From assembly GCF_014647675.1 (NCBI RefSeq), contig NZ_BMPQ01000019.1:45606-109605 (forward strand): DNA of 64,000 bases, in the 5' to 3' direction. Positions 9,858-19,101 of the stretch are shown piece after piece; positions within the stretch are counted from its first letter, which is position 1; every line of letters begins with the position of its first letter. The DNA is from Streptomyces flaveus (GTDB lineage: Bacteria; Actinomycetota; Actinomycetes; Streptomycetales; Streptomycetaceae). The notes under the pieces were generated by a model. That model did no database searches. It was not told the DNA's origin and saw nothing but the letters and a program-made list of their open reading frames with translations. Made by a program: the position numbers and the translations under genes.

Positions 9858-11518
9858 CTTACTCCGACGGCCGCATGATGACTCTCTCCGAGGGCGTCGT
9901 CGGCGGCACCAGTCTGAAGCTGACCTTCGTCCTGTTCGTGTCGGTCGTGGTCGTCAGCATGTTCTCGGCCCTCATCACCGCTCCGCAGGGCGACGAGATC
10001 AGCGACTTCTACCTGGGCGACCGGACCATGTCGCCCCTGCGCAACGGGCTGGCGATGTGCGGCGACTATCTGTCCGCCGTCACCCTCCTGGGCAGTACCG
10101 GACTGGTCGCACTGACCGGATACGACGGTCTGCTCTATCTCGTCGGCACCGTCGTCGCCTGGATGATGGTGATGCTGCTGATCGCCGAACCCCTGCGCAA
10201 CTCGGGCAAGTTCACCCTCGGAGACACCCTCGCCCTGCGGCTGCCCCGGAGCCAGCGCTCGGTACGCATCGCCCTGGCCGCCTGCACACTGATCATCTGC
10301 GTCCTCTACATCGTCGCCCAACTCGTCGGCAGCATCGCCCTGTTGACCCAGTTCATCGGCGAGCCGAGCGCCACCGTCCGCACCATGTGCGTCGTACTCA
10401 TCGGCACCCTGATCGTGCTGTACGTGGCGCTCGGCGGGATGCCCGGCGCGACCTTCCTCCAGATCGTCAAGGCCGTCATGCTGATCGCCGGCGTCGCGGT
10501 GACCGCCATCATCGTGCTGCACCGCTACAGCTGGAACATCGACGGCCTTCTCGGCGCCGCAGCCGACGGCAGCGGCATGGGGCAGCGGTACCTGGAGCCG
10601 GGGCTGCGCTACGGAGGCAGCACGACCAGCAAGCTCGACTTCTTCAGTCTGCAGATCGCCATCGCGCTGGGCCTGGCGGCACTCCCCCACATGACGATGC
10701 GTCTGCTCGCTCCCCGCGCCACCCGTGTTCTGCGCCGATCGGTGCTGTGGGCCACGGGCCTGGTCGGCTTCGTGTGTCTGGCGGCGGGCGTGCTCGGCCT
10801 GGGTGCGACGGCGATCGTCGGCCGCGACTCCATCGCGGAAGTCGACGCCAAGGGCGACGCGGCGGTACTGCTGCTCGCCAACTCCATCGGCGGCGCCGTA
10901 CTCACCGCACTCATCTCCTGTCTGGCGTTCATCACCCTGATGGCCGTCGCGGCCGGACTCATGCTCGCCGCGGCATCCTCGCTCGCACACGACCTGTACG
11001 GGCAGGTGATCCGCAAGGGCAAGGCGAGCCAGACCGAGGAGCTGAACGCGGCCCGGCTGTCCGCCGTCGTCATCGGGGTCCTCGGCATGCTCCTCGCGCT
11101 TCTGGCGTGGGGCACGAACACCGCCAGCCTGGGATTCCTGGCCTTCGCCATCGCCGCGTCAGCCATCCTGCCGACCATGATCTACAGCCTGTTCTGGCGT
11201 CGCTTCAACGCACGCGGCGCCCTGCTGAGCCTGTACGGAGGTCTCACCACCTCCGTGCTGCTGGTCATCTGCTCCCCCGTCGTCTCCTCGACGCCCACCT
11301 CGTTCTATCCCGACGCGGACTTCGCCTTCTTCCCCCTCCAGAACCCGGGCATCGTCTCCGTACCGGCCGGGTTCCTGCTGGGCTGGCTCGGCACCGTGAT
11401 GAGCCATGGCGAAGAAGAGGCCGCCGACGTGTACGAGCAGTTCGAGGTCCGCGCGATGCTCGGTACCGGCGAGCAGGAGGAGGTGCAGCAGGAGGAGCCG
11501 GTGGGCGCGCGACAGTGA
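9854..11518 (+). CDS. Sodium:solute symporter, acetate/monocarboxylate type (ActP/MctC-like)
   Basis: Secondary transporter of 554 residues with about 13 membrane segments. Family features are DFYLGDRTMSPLRNGLAMCGDY (reads across 50-71), TLLGSTG, the conserved GGMPGATFLQIVKA and DVYGQ-like LAHDLYGQVIRKG. The cytosolic C-terminus is Glu/Gln-rich. The start is GTG 9854, or GTG 9851, overlapping the DUF485 stop. Probable role is Na+- or H+-coupled uptake of acetate, pyruvate or similar acids; the substrate is inferred from the DUF485 pairing. Confidence 0.88.
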   Translation: MTYSDGRMMTLSEGVVGGTSLKLTFVLFVSVVVVSMFSALITAPQGDEISDFYLGDRTMSPLRNGLAMCGDYLSAVTLLGSTGLVALTGYDGLLYLVGTVVAWMMVMLLIAEPLRNSGKFTLGDTLALRLPRSQRSVRIALAACTLIICVLYIVAQLVGSIALLTQFIGEPSATVRTMCVVLIGTLIVLYVALGGMPGATFLQIVKAVMLIAGVAVTAIIVLHRYSWNIDGLLGAAADGSGMGQRYLEPGLRYGGSTTSKLDFFSLQIAIALGLAALPHMTMRLLAPRATRVLRRSVLWATGLVGFVCLAAGVLGLGATAIVGRDSIAEVDAKGDAAVLLLANSIGGAVLTALISCLAFITLMAVAAGLMLAAASSLAHDLYGQVIRKGKASQTEELNAARLSAVVIGVLGMLLALLAWGTNTASLGFLAFAIAASAILPTMIYSLFWRRFNARGALLSLYGGLTTSVLLVICSPVVSSTPTSFYPDADFAFFPLQNPGIVSVPAGFLLGWLGTVMSHGEEEAADVYEQFEVRAMLGTGEQEEVQQEEPVGARQ

Positions 11519-11556
11519 CGCCGGCCGGGCAACGCCCGAGCCTTCCGCCGTGACGG

Positions 11557-11588
11557 GTGGGGCCGGTGCCGTGCGGCACCGGCCCCAC
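11557..11588 (+). terminator. Strong hairpin after the symporter gene
   Basis: A perfect 14-bp stem (GTGGGGCCGGTGCC with GGCACCGGCCCCAC) closes on the loop GTGC, 38 bp after the symporter stop. It has no U-tract, which is normal for terminators in this genus. Confidence 0.75.
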
Positions 11589-11692
11589 TCGTCGCCCGCG
11601 GTACACCTCGTGCCGGTTGACGAACCGGGCGTCCAAGTGCGGAGATGCTCTTGCGAGCTGACGGACGACCGCGAGGCGAGGGCCCAAGAGCA

Positions 11693-12949
11693 ATGGCATT
11701 GCACATCAGCGCCACCAACCCGGAGCATCCCGCGCTGCTGCTCGAACTGCCCTGGGATCTGCCCCTGGAGGACTGGCCGGAGCGCCACCTGGTGCCACTG
11801 CCGCGCGGCATCTCACGGCACGTGGTGCGGTACGCGCGCGCCGGCGACGAAGTGGTGGCCGTCAAGGAGCTGGCCGAACGGCCCGCCGTGCGGGAGTACG
11901 AGCTGCTGCGCTCTCTGCACCGGCTCAACATCCCCGCGGTGGACCCGCTCGCCGTGGTCACCGGCCGCACCCGGGACGACGAGGCTCCCCTGGAGCCGGT
12001 GCTGATCACCCGGCATCTGAACGGCTCGATGCCCTACCGGTCGATGTTCGAGACGACGATGCGGCCCGCCACCATGCACCGGCTCATGGACGCGCTCGCC
12101 GTGCTGCTGGTCCGGCTCCATCTGGCCGGGTTCGCCTGGGGCGACTGCTCCCTGTCCAACACGCTGTTCCGGCGCGACGCCGGAGCGTTCGCCGCGTACC
12201 TCGTCGACGCGGAGACCGGCGAGCTGCACCAGAAGCTCAGCGACGGACAGCGCAGTTACGATCTCGATCTCGCGCGCGTGAACATCAGCGGCGAGCTGCT
12301 CGACCTGGAGGCGTCGGGGGCGCTGCATCCGTCCGTCGATCCGATCGACTTCGGTACGGAGATCTGCGGCCGTTACCAGAGCCTGTGGCAGGAGCTGACC
12401 CGTACGTCCGTGTATCCGGCGGGCAAACACCACTACATCGACCGCCGGGTCCGGCGGCTCAACGAACTCGGCTTCGACGTCGCCGAGATGCAGATCGCGC
12501 ACTCCTCGAACGGTGACAGCGTGACCTTCGTGCCCAAGGTCGTCGACGCGGGCCATCACCAGCGCCAGCTTCTGCGGCTGACCGGGCTCGACACCGAGGA
12601 GAACCAGGCGCGCCGGCTCCTCAACGACCTCGAGAGCTGGATGGCCACCCAGGAGGACTACGCCCCCGGCGACCCCCTCGCCGCCCGCCCCGAGGTGCTG
12701 GCCCACCGCTGGGTGCGCGAGGTGTTCCGGCCCACCGTGCGCGCCATACCGAAGGAGCTGCGCGGCTCCATGGACGCGGCGGAGCTGTACCACGGGCTGC
12801 TCGAGCACCGCTGGTATCTGTCCGAACGGGCGCAGCACGACATCGGCCTGGACACGGCCGTCGAGGACTACGTCAAGCACATCCTGCCGAAGCTCCGGGC
12901 GAAGCTGCCGGCGCCGGACGCCGCCGCGTCGCGGGCGCCGTCAGCCTGA
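11693..12949 (+). CDS. DUF4032 protein with kinase-like fold
   Basis: Cytoplasmic protein of 418 residues. The N-terminal half resembles lipopolysaccharide-kinase/Rio-like folds: VVAVKELAERPAVREYELL (Lys plus Glu, as in an ATP site) and GFAWGDCSLSNTLF, matching the catalytic-loop pattern D-x4-N, then YLVDAETGE like a DFG equivalent. The C-terminal half is the DUF4032-specific region, ending in a helical segment. Substrate unknown. ATG 11693 fits the family start; no strong ribosome site is visible. It is convergent with the universal stress gene, only 9 bp apart. Confidence 0.8.
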   Translation: MALHISATNPEHPALLLELPWDLPLEDWPERHLVPLPRGISRHVVRYARAGDEVVAVKELAERPAVREYELLRSLHRLNIPAVDPLAVVTGRTRDDEAPLEPVLITRHLNGSMPYRSMFETTMRPATMHRLMDALAVLLVRLHLAGFAWGDCSLSNTLFRRDAGAFAAYLVDAETGELHQKLSDGQRSYDLDLARVNISGELLDLEASGALHPSVDPIDFGTEICGRYQSLWQELTRTSVYPAGKHHYIDRRVRRLNELGFDVAEMQIAHSSNGDSVTFVPKVVDAGHHQRQLLRLTGLDTEENQARRLLNDLESWMATQEDYAPGDPLAARPEVLAHRWVREVFRPTVRAIPKELRGSMDAAELYHGLLEHRWYLSERAQHDIGLDTAVEDYVKHILPKLRAKLPAPDAAASRAPSA

Positions 12950-12958
12950 GCGCGGCGC

Positions 12959-13807
12959 TCAGGACGGCGGGACGACCGCCACCGGGCAGGGCGCGTGACG
13001 CATGACCGCGTGCGCCACCGAACCGATCCGTGATCCCACGGCCGAGCGGTGGGCGCGCCGTCCGACCACCATCAGCTGGGCCCGGGACGCCACCGACAGC
13101 AGCACCTCGCCCGCGCTGCCGATCTCGACGTGCTCGGTCACGGGCACCTCGGGGAAGCGTTCCCGCCAGGGCTTCAGGGCCTCGTCGAGGGCCTGCTTCT
13201 CGTACGGTTCCAGGCCGCCGGCCTCGTCGAGGGTTCTCAGCAGGCCCGGGCTGTACGAGTAGAGCGCAGGCAGGCTCCAGGCCCGTACGACCCGTACGGT
13301 CGCGCCGCGTGCCGCCGCGGTCTCGAAGGCCAGCTCCAGGGCCGTGGCGCTGTCGTCCGGGCCGCCCTGCTGTCCGACGACGATCTCGCGGCCCGCCGCT
13401 TCGTGTTCTGCGTGGTCGTCGGCGCGTACGTGGACGACGGGGCGTCCGGTTTCGGCGGTCACCTGCTGGCCGACGGAACCGACAAGGAAGCCGACGATCG
13501 CTCCGTGCCCGCGCGAGCCGAGCACCAACATCTCGGCGGCCGACGCCTCGGCGACCAGTGAGGGGACCGGGGCCGCGTCCAGGAGGTCGGTGGACACCGG
13601 CAGCTGCGGGTGCCGCTCGGCGAGGCCGCTCGCAGCCTCCCGCAGCGCGTCCCGCGCCTTCGCGTCGTGCTCGCCCACGTCGTCGCTCTCCCAGGCCTGC
13701 ACCAGACGCAGTGGCAGCTCGCGGCGGACGGCTTCCCGGCCGGCCCAGGCCACGGCGGCCAGGCTCTCGGGTGATCCGTCCACTCCCACGGTGATCGGGC
13801 GGGTCAT
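12959..13807 (-). CDS. Tandem-domain universal stress protein
   Basis: A 282-residue protein with two UspA domains. The first begins MTRPITVGVDGSPESLAAV and ends with the nucleotide-binding pattern GSRGHGAIVGFLVGSVGQQV. The second begins REIVVGQQGGPDD and ends GRRAHRSAVGSRIGSVAHAV followed by CPVAVVP. The G-2x-G-9x-G-S pattern is intact in the first domain and weaker in the second. GGAGG sits ahead of ATG 13807. Such proteins bind ATP and support survival in stress or hypoxia. Confidence 0.92.
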   Translation of the reverse strand: MTRPITVGVDGSPESLAAVAWAGREAVRRELPLRLVQAWESDDVGEHDAKARDALREAASGLAERHPQLPVSTDLLDAAPVPSLVAEASAAEMLVLGSRGHGAIVGFLVGSVGQQVTAETGRPVVHVRADDHAEHEAAGREIVVGQQGGPDDSATALELAFETAAARGATVRVVRAWSLPALYSYSPGLLRTLDEAGGLEPYEKQALDEALKPWRERFPEVPVTEHVEIGSAGEVLLSVASRAQLMVVGRRAHRSAVGSRIGSVAHAVMRHAPCPVAVVPPS

Positions 13808-13900
13808 ACGGGTGTCCTCCTGCGTTGTCCTGCGTCGCCTGCCGGCACGGAGTCGCCGGCCGGACTGCCGACAGTACACAGGACGCGGCCGGTGTGATCA

Positions 13901-15106
13901 TCACCAGCGCACAGGCAGCTTCCGTACGCCCCGGATCAACAACCCCGGCGTCCACGGCAGTTCGGACTCGTCCGCGTCCGGCGCCAGGTCCGGGCAGCGT
14001 TCCAGCAGGGTGCGGAAAGCGATCCGGCCTTCCAGCCGTGCCAACGGCGCGCCCAGGCAGTAGTGCAGGCCGTGGCCGAAGGCGATGTGACCGCGGGAGT
14101 CCCGGCGGATGTCGAATCGGTCGGGCTCCTTGAAGCGCTCCGGGTCGCGGTCGGCGTCCGCCATGGCGATCAGGACGGTGGAACCCGCGGGGATGGTCAC
14201 CCCGCCCATCTCCACATCCTCCAGGGCCAGGCGGTCCGTGCAGGTCTCCACCGGGCCGTCGTAGCGGAGCATCTCCTCGATCGCCCCGTCGAGCAGGCCG
14301 AAGTCGGCGCGCAGGTCGGCGAGTTGGCCGGGATGTGCGAACAGCGCCCGCAAGCCGTTGCCGATCAGATTGACCGTGGTCTCGTGACCGGCGATGAGCA
14401 GCAGATTGGACATGCCGATGAGCTCGTCCGGCGAGAGCCGGTCACCGCCCTCGTCCGCGGTGTGGATCAGCGCGCTGAGCAGATCCTCACCGGGCTTCGC
14501 CCGCTTGGCCGCGATCAACTCGGCAAGGTACGCCGACAACTCCTGGTAGGCGAGCGCCTCCGCCTCCGGGCTGGTGCGCGCGACCATCTCGTTGGACCAG
14601 CGGCGAAAGGCTTCCCGGTCCAGCCCGGGGACGCCGAGCAGTTCGCAGATGACGGTCATGGGCAGCGGAAAGGCGAAGGAGGCAATCAGATCGGCCCGCC
14701 GCTCCTCCACTGCCAGCATCCGGTCCAGCAGCTCATCGGTGACCTGCTGGATGCGAGGAGCCAGTGACTCGATACGTCGCGGGGTGAATTCCCGGGCCAC
14801 CAGTCGCCGCAGCCGGGTGTGGTCCGGCGGGTCCGACATCAGCATGTGCATGAGGGCCGGCTGGCTCTGCTCGGTGTTGACGATCTGTTTGATGTTCCCG
14901 GACCTCAACCAGTCCCGGCTGAGCCGTGGATCGGTGAAGGCGGTACGGCACGCCTCGTGGCCGACGACGAGCCACACCTCCTCGCCGTCGGGGTCATACA
15001 CACGGTGGACGGGCCCTTCGGAACGGAGCCGGGCGTAGACGGGATACGGATCACGCAGAAAATCCGGACCGAGCTGCTTCAGATCGACGATGGACCGGGC
15101 CACCAT
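13901..15106 (-). CDS. Cytochrome P450
   Basis: Soluble class I bacterial P450 of 401 residues. It has DPPDHTRLRRLVAREFTPR (helix C region), I-helix oxygen site AGHETT, ExxR in EEMLRYDGP, and the heme loop FGHGLHYCLGAPLAR with the axial Cys. The pattern is most like the CYP105/CYP107 groups of actinomycetes, which hydroxylate macrolides, terpenes or fatty acids. No ferredoxin or reductase gene is adjacent, so redox partners are encoded elsewhere. Substrate unknown. Confidence 0.93.
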   Translation of the reverse strand: MVARSIVDLKQLGPDFLRDPYPVYARLRSEGPVHRVYDPDGEEVWLVVGHEACRTAFTDPRLSRDWLRSGNIKQIVNTEQSQPALMHMLMSDPPDHTRLRRLVAREFTPRRIESLAPRIQQVTDELLDRMLAVEERRADLIASFAFPLPMTVICELLGVPGLDREAFRRWSNEMVARTSPEAEALAYQELSAYLAELIAAKRAKPGEDLLSALIHTADEGGDRLSPDELIGMSNLLLIAGHETTVNLIGNGLRALFAHPGQLADLRADFGLLDGAIEEMLRYDGPVETCTDRLALEDVEMGGVTIPAGSTVLIAMADADRDPERFKEPDRFDIRRDSRGHIAFGHGLHYCLGAPLARLEGRIAFRTLLERCPDLAPDADESELPWTPGLLIRGVRKLPVRW

Positions 15107-15386
15107 TCAACTCCCCCAGTTCGTAGGCCGAAATGGCACGCTAACCCGCCTTCGGTGCAGATGAACGCCGGTTTCCGGACAGTTGCGCCCAGCCGTGCCG
15201 GCCGGGATGCGGGTCCCGGGGAGGGGCGGTCGGCGGCCCGGGCTGGGAGTTGAGGGGAGGGTTGAGCGCCGAGCCGGAAAAGGACCTGCGTACCCGTGCC
15301 CTCCTCGGGTAAATGATCACTCGGTGCACAACACGGCGGGCAGGCGACGGCCCGCCCGACTTCACAACGGGGAGACATCCGAGCCC

Positions 15387-16013
15387 ATGGGCCACCCGCC
15401 GACCGGTCCCTCATCCTCGCCGTCACCGCCACCGACCCGCTTCGACGAGACCTTCTGCGAACTCCTGCCCCGGCTCTACCGAAGAGCCGTCATGCTGGCC
15501 GGGACGAGATCCTGGGCCGAGGACGCCGTGCACGAGGCCTACCTGAAGCTGGCCGCACGGCCGCAGCGATTCCTCGACCACCCGGAGCCGTACGCCTATG
15601 CCTTCACCGCACTGCTCAGCGTCGTACGCGACACCCATCGCCGCGAGCGCCGTCAGGTCCTGGTGGATGATGTGGAGGTGTCGGGTGCCGCCGACGCCGC
15701 CGGGCAGGCGGGCCGGCTCGGCTCGATCGGGCCGGTGGTCGCGGCGGGCTGGGACGGCGGAGTGGAGCGCCGCGACGCCGAGATGGAGGCGGTTCGGCTG
15801 CTGGGAAGGCTCTCCGCCAAGCAGGCGGGTGTGGTGATACTCGTCGATCTGGACGGTTACACCATCGATCAGGCGGCCCGGATCATAGGGGTGCACCGCG
15901 GAACGGCCGCCCGGCATCGCACGCGTGCGCTTCAGAAGCTGCGGTCGCTGCTGGACAGAGGTGAGCGGGAACGCGCGGACCGTTCAGGAAAGGAGCCGGG
16001 GCATGAGGCCTGA
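15387..16013 (+). CDS. ECF-type RNA polymerase sigma factor
   Basis: A 208-residue sigma-70-family factor. Region 2 shows FCELLPRLYRRAVMLAG and AEDAVHEAYLKLAARPQRFL; region 4 shows LDGYTIDQAARIIGVHRGTAARHRTRA. A Gly/Ala-rich linker joins them, and the N-terminus is a Pro/Ser tail. ATG 15387 follows GGGGAGACA at 15369. The stop overlaps the start of the next gene (ATGAGGCCTGA), the common sigma/anti-sigma coupling. It probably directs its own operon in response to an envelope signal. Confidence 0.85.
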   Translation: MGHPPTGPSSSPSPPPTRFDETFCELLPRLYRRAVMLAGTRSWAEDAVHEAYLKLAARPQRFLDHPEPYAYAFTALLSVVRDTHRRERRQVLVDDVEVSGAADAAGQAGRLGSIGPVVAAGWDGGVERRDAEMEAVRLLGRLSAKQAGVVILVDLDGYTIDQAARIIGVHRGTAARHRTRALQKLRSLLDRGERERADRSGKEPGHEA

Positions 16014-16599
16014 CGCAGAGCCCGACGACCGCGTTGCCGCGCTGCTGCGCGACCGGCTCAGGGCCGCCGACGAGGAGATCGAGACGCCACCCGGGCTGTG
16101 GGAGCGCGTCCGGTCCGCCGACGCTCCGCCCCGCAGGGCGGCCATCGGTGCGCGGCTGCGGACAGGTTGGGCGATCGCGGCCGCCGCCGTCCTGGTGTGT
16201 GCCGTCGCGCTGGGCGCCTGGTGGCTGGTCCGGCCGACCGCCGACACTCCTCCTGCCGACCGGGGGCGGTTCGATGCGTCGGTGACGGTGTTCAACGCCG
16301 AAGGGCCGTGCCGTCCGCTGCGCACGCTGGAGTGCGCGCTGCGGCTGGCGAAGGACCCGTACGCCGAGTACGCGGCGCCGGGGAACACGGCCGGCCGCGT
16401 ATGGCACGGAGACCGGCTGGCCGCGGCGTGTGTCGTCACCCGCGGCACGATGGTGACGGACGAGAGCGGGATCAGCTCGACGCGCTGGTACCTGGTCAGG
16501 AACCGTGAGGGAGCGGAGGGCTGGCTGCCGGGTGTCCGTACCCGCAACACGGCCGAGCTGCGCACGTGTTCGGCGGACGAGGCGCGTAACTCGCCCTGA
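16003..16599 (+). CDS. Membrane partner of the ECF sigma factor with SH3-like ectodomain
   Basis: A 198-residue single-pass protein. Residues 1-51 form a cytoplasmic domain (DRVAALLRDRLRAADEEIE) well placed to hold the sigma factor. One membrane segment lies at about 53-75. The outside domain has four cysteines and an SH3-like ending RWYLVRNREGAEGWLPGV. AGGAG at 15991 precedes ATG 16003, which overlaps the sigma stop. A zinc-type anti-sigma HxxxCxxC motif is absent, so anti-sigma activity is inferred from position and topology only. The ectodomain resembles the secreted protein encoded next. Confidence 0.7.
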   Translation: MRPDAEPDDRVAALLRDRLRAADEEIETPPGLWERVRSADAPPRRAAIGARLRTGWAIAAAAVLVCAVALGAWWLVRPTADTPPADRGRFDASVTVFNAEGPCRPLRTLECALRLAKDPYAEYAAPGNTAGRVWHGDRLAAACVVTRGTMVTDESGISSTRWYLVRNREGAEGWLPGVRTRNTAELRTCSADEARNSP

Positions 16600-16734
16600 C
16601 CGCCGTCTTGGCGTGCCTCCTTGGTGTGTGACGAGCGTCACTCGACCCCGTGTCATACAGGGCGGCCCCTGTCTTCGTGTGCCGTGCGTAAGACAGGCAC
16701 GACCAAGCCGAGCACGACAACACGGGGAGATCTC

Positions 16735-17130
16735 ATGCGACTTCGTACTGCCCTCGGTGCGGCCCTCGCCGCCACGGCCCTGACGGCGGGACTGACCGGT
16801 TCGGCCGCCGCGTCGGCCGGTGACACCTCGGACAGCGCCTCCGCCCGGGCGAGCTTCACGGTGTGGGCGACCGACGTCAATGTCCGCGACAACCCGGGCA
16901 ACCCGGGCGCGTGCGACGCGTTCCCGTCGCCGGGCAACTGCCCTGTGGTGGCCGGGCAGTTGCAGCCGGGCCAGGCCTTCGAGGCGGTCTGCCAGAAGCA
17001 GGGTCAGAACGTCTCCGGCAACCCGTGGTGGGTCTACATCACACGTGGTGACTCCCGCGGCTACATCGCGAGTTACTACGTCGACCACCCGGACAACCAG
17101 CTGCCCGGCGTCCCGGTCTGCGGCGCCTGA
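16735..17130 (+). CDS. Secreted SH3-like protein
   Basis: A 131-residue exported protein. ATG 16735 is preceded by GGGGAGA. The signal peptide is clear: a short basic start, a hydrophobic run, then TGSAAASAGD with cleavage expected near residue 27. The mature part has four cysteines likely to form two disulfides, with DVNVRDNPG, GQAFEAVCQKQG, WWVYITRGDSRGYI as a bacterial SH3-like core. Such domains bind cell-wall or peptide ligands. It follows the sigma operon by 135 bp and is probably controlled by it. Confidence 0.75.
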   Translation: MRLRTALGAALAATALTAGLTGSAAASAGDTSDSASARASFTVWATDVNVRDNPGNPGACDAFPSPGNCPVVAGQLQPGQAFEAVCQKQGQNVSGNPWWVYITRGDSRGYIASYYVDHPDNQLPGVPVCGA

Positions 17131-17147
17131 GCCGCACGAAAGGGCTC

Positions 17148-17183
17148 GGAAGGGCCGGGCGCGTCCCAGCGCCCGGCCCTTCC
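17148..17183. terminator. Bidirectional hairpin between convergent genes
   Basis: A perfect 15-bp stem (GGAAGGGCCGGGCGC with GCGCCCGGCCCTTCC) with a 6-nt loop lies between the secreted SH3-like gene and the oppositely transcribed DeoR gene, so it can end transcription from both sides. Confidence 0.75.
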
Positions 17184-17206
17184 GCTCGGCCACGTTCAGG
17201 CCAAGT

Positions 17207-18052
17207 TCAGGGCATGTCCTCGGACTTGGCCAGGACCGTGGTGACCCCGCGGCTGTGCAGCTCGTCGAGGACACGGGGGTCGGCCGCGTCGTCCGTGACC
17301 AGGGTCCAGCCCGCGGGCAGGGTGGCCCAGGCGTGGAAGGGGCGGCGGCCTATCTTCGCGGCGTGGGCGAGGACGTAGACGTGGTCGGCGCGGCGCGCCA
17401 TGAGTTCCTTCAGGCGGGTCTGGCGCAGGTCGGCCTCGCAGATCCCGTGCTCCGGGGAGACGCCGTCCGTGCCGAGGAAGACGCGGTCGAAGGTGAGCCG
17501 TTCGAGGGCTGCTTCGGTCAGCGGGCCGACGAAGCCCTGGCTGAGCGGGCGGAGGGTACCGCCGAGGCACTCGACGTGGACGTTCTGGACGTCGGCGAGT
17601 TCCTGGAGCGCGGTCAGGCCGGTGGTCGCGACGGTGACGTTCTTGGCCGTACGCAGTTCATGTGCGAGCGCGCCGACGGTCGAGCCCGCGTCGAGAAGGA
17701 GCGTCTCGCCGGGCTGGATCTGGGCGGCGGCCCAGCGGGCGATGGCGCGTTTGGCCTCGAAAGCCTCGCCCGTGCGCTGCCGCAGTGAGGCCTCGGGGTG
17801 CGCGGACAACGCCATAGCGCCGCCGTACGTACGGGCGAGGCGTCCATCCGTGGTGAGCTTCGCCAGGTCGCGGCGGATGGTGGAAGCCGTGACGCCGAAC
17901 AGCTGCGAGAGTTCGTCCACGCTGGTCAGGCCGGTGGTGGTGGCAAGCTGGACGATCCGGTCGCGCCGGGACCTGGATCCGATCGCAGACATCAGTCCTG
18001 TGTCCTCCGGGTGTGCGGTGGTGTCCTCCGGGACCCACGAGAGCGGGGTCAT
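17207..18052 (-). CDS. DeoR-family transcriptional regulator
   Basis: A sugar-phosphate-sensing repressor of 281 residues. The HTH reads RDRIVQLATTTGLTSVDELS and GVTASTIRRDLAKLTTDGRL. The C-terminal DeoRC sensor carries LLDAGSTVGALAHEL, VFLGTDGVSPEHGI and YVLAHAAKIGRRPF. It is the third gene of the kinase-PdxA2 operon: its ATG 18052 overlaps the PdxA2 stop as ATGA. An alternative ATG at 17992, just ahead of the HTH, also has GGAGG upstream, so the first 20 residues are uncertain. It probably binds the large inverted repeat in the divergent promoter region. Confidence 0.88.
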   Translation of the reverse strand: MTPLSWVPEDTTAHPEDTGLMSAIGSRSRRDRIVQLATTTGLTSVDELSQLFGVTASTIRRDLAKLTTDGRLARTYGGAMALSAHPEASLRQRTGEAFEAKRAIARWAAAQIQPGETLLLDAGSTVGALAHELRTAKNVTVATTGLTALQELADVQNVHVECLGGTLRPLSQGFVGPLTEAALERLTFDRVFLGTDGVSPEHGICEADLRQTRLKELMARRADHVYVLAHAAKIGRRPFHAWATLPAGWTLVTDDAADPRVLDELHSRGVTTVLAKSEDMP

Positions 18053-19101
18053 CGGGCGGCCGAGGCGGATGACATCTCGGCGGCCTGCCGCAGCGCCTCG
18101 ACCATGCTACCGGCCTCGGCTCGGCCGGTTCCGGCGATGTCGAACGCGGTGCCGTGGTCCACGGAGGTGCGGATGACGGGCAGTCCCACGGTGAGGTTGA
18201 CGCCCGTTTCGATGCCGAGGACCTTCACCGGGCCGTGGCCCTGGTCGTGGTACATGGCGACGATGAGGTCGTAGTCGCCGCGGCCGGCGAGGAAGAAGGC
18301 GGTGTCGGCGGGGATCGGCCCGCGGGCGTCGATGCCGTCATTGCGTACGGCCTCCAGGGCGGGGACGATCTTCGACTCCTCCTCGCCGTAGCCGAACATG
18401 CCGTTCTCGCCCGCGTGCGGGTTGATGCCGCAGACGCCGATCACGGGGGTGTCGACGCCCGCACGGACCATGGCTTCGTGGCCGCGGCGCACGGTGCGTT
18501 CGACGAGGCCGGGCTCGATGCGGTTGACGGCGTCGATCAGGCCGAGGTGCGTGGTGACGTGGATGACCTTCACCTTGGGCGTGGACAGCATCATCGACAC
18601 CTCGTCCACGCCGGTGAGGTGGGCGAGGAGTTCGGTGTGGCCGGGGTAGAGGTGCCCGGCGGCGTGCAGGGCCTCCTTGTTGAGGGGGGCGGTGCAGATG
18701 GCGTGAACCTCGCCGTTCACGGCGAGCTGGGCGGCGACGCGGATGTAGTGGTACGCGGCGTCGCCCGCCGCTGCGTCGAGGGTGCCCCAGGGCAGGTCGG
18801 CCGGGAGCAGTCCGAGGTCGACGACGTTGATGCGGCGGGGCGTGAACTCGGCCTGGGCGGGGGCGTCGACGGCAACGATGTCACAGCTGATGCCGAGGAT
18901 GTCCGCCGCCTGGCGCAGGCGGTGGGCGTCGCCGATGACGACGGGTCGGCAGCCGCGCAGGGTGTCGGGGTGCAGCAGCGCCGGCACGATGACCTCCGGG
19001 CCGATGCCGGCACCGTCGCCCATGGTCACCGCGATGATCGGGAGCCGATGTCCGGCGGTGCCGGACTGCTCGGCGGACGCGGCGGTGCGGGCTGCGTTCA
19101 C
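18049..19101 (-). CDS. pdxA2: PdxA2-type 4-phospho-acid-sugar dehydrogenase
   Basis: A 350-residue NAD-dependent metal enzyme of the PdxA family. It has GDGAGIGPEVI, PGHTELLAHLTG (metal His region) and YHDQGHGPVKVLG. True PdxA makes vitamin B6. Fused into an operon with a DUF1537 kinase, the PdxA2 form instead oxidises D-threonate- or D-erythronate-4-phosphate to a 3-keto acid that loses CO2 to give dihydroxyacetone phosphate. GTG 19101 overlaps the kinase stop (GTGA), and its own stop overlaps the DeoR start, so all three genes are coupled. Confidence 0.88.
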   Translation of the reverse strand: MNAARTAASAEQSGTAGHRLPIIAVTMGDGAGIGPEVIVPALLHPDTLRGCRPVVIGDAHRLRQAADILGISCDIVAVDAPAQAEFTPRRINVVDLGLLPADLPWGTLDAAAGDAAYHYIRVAAQLAVNGEVHAICTAPLNKEALHAAGHLYPGHTELLAHLTGVDEVSMMLSTPKVKVIHVTTHLGLIDAVNRIEPGLVERTVRRGHEAMVRAGVDTPVIGVCGINPHAGENGMFGYGEEESKIVPALEAVRNDGIDARGPIPADTAFFLAGRGDYDLIVAMYHDQGHGPVKVLGIETGVNLTVGLPVIRTSVDHGTAFDIAGTGRAEAGSMVEALRQAAEMSSASAAR

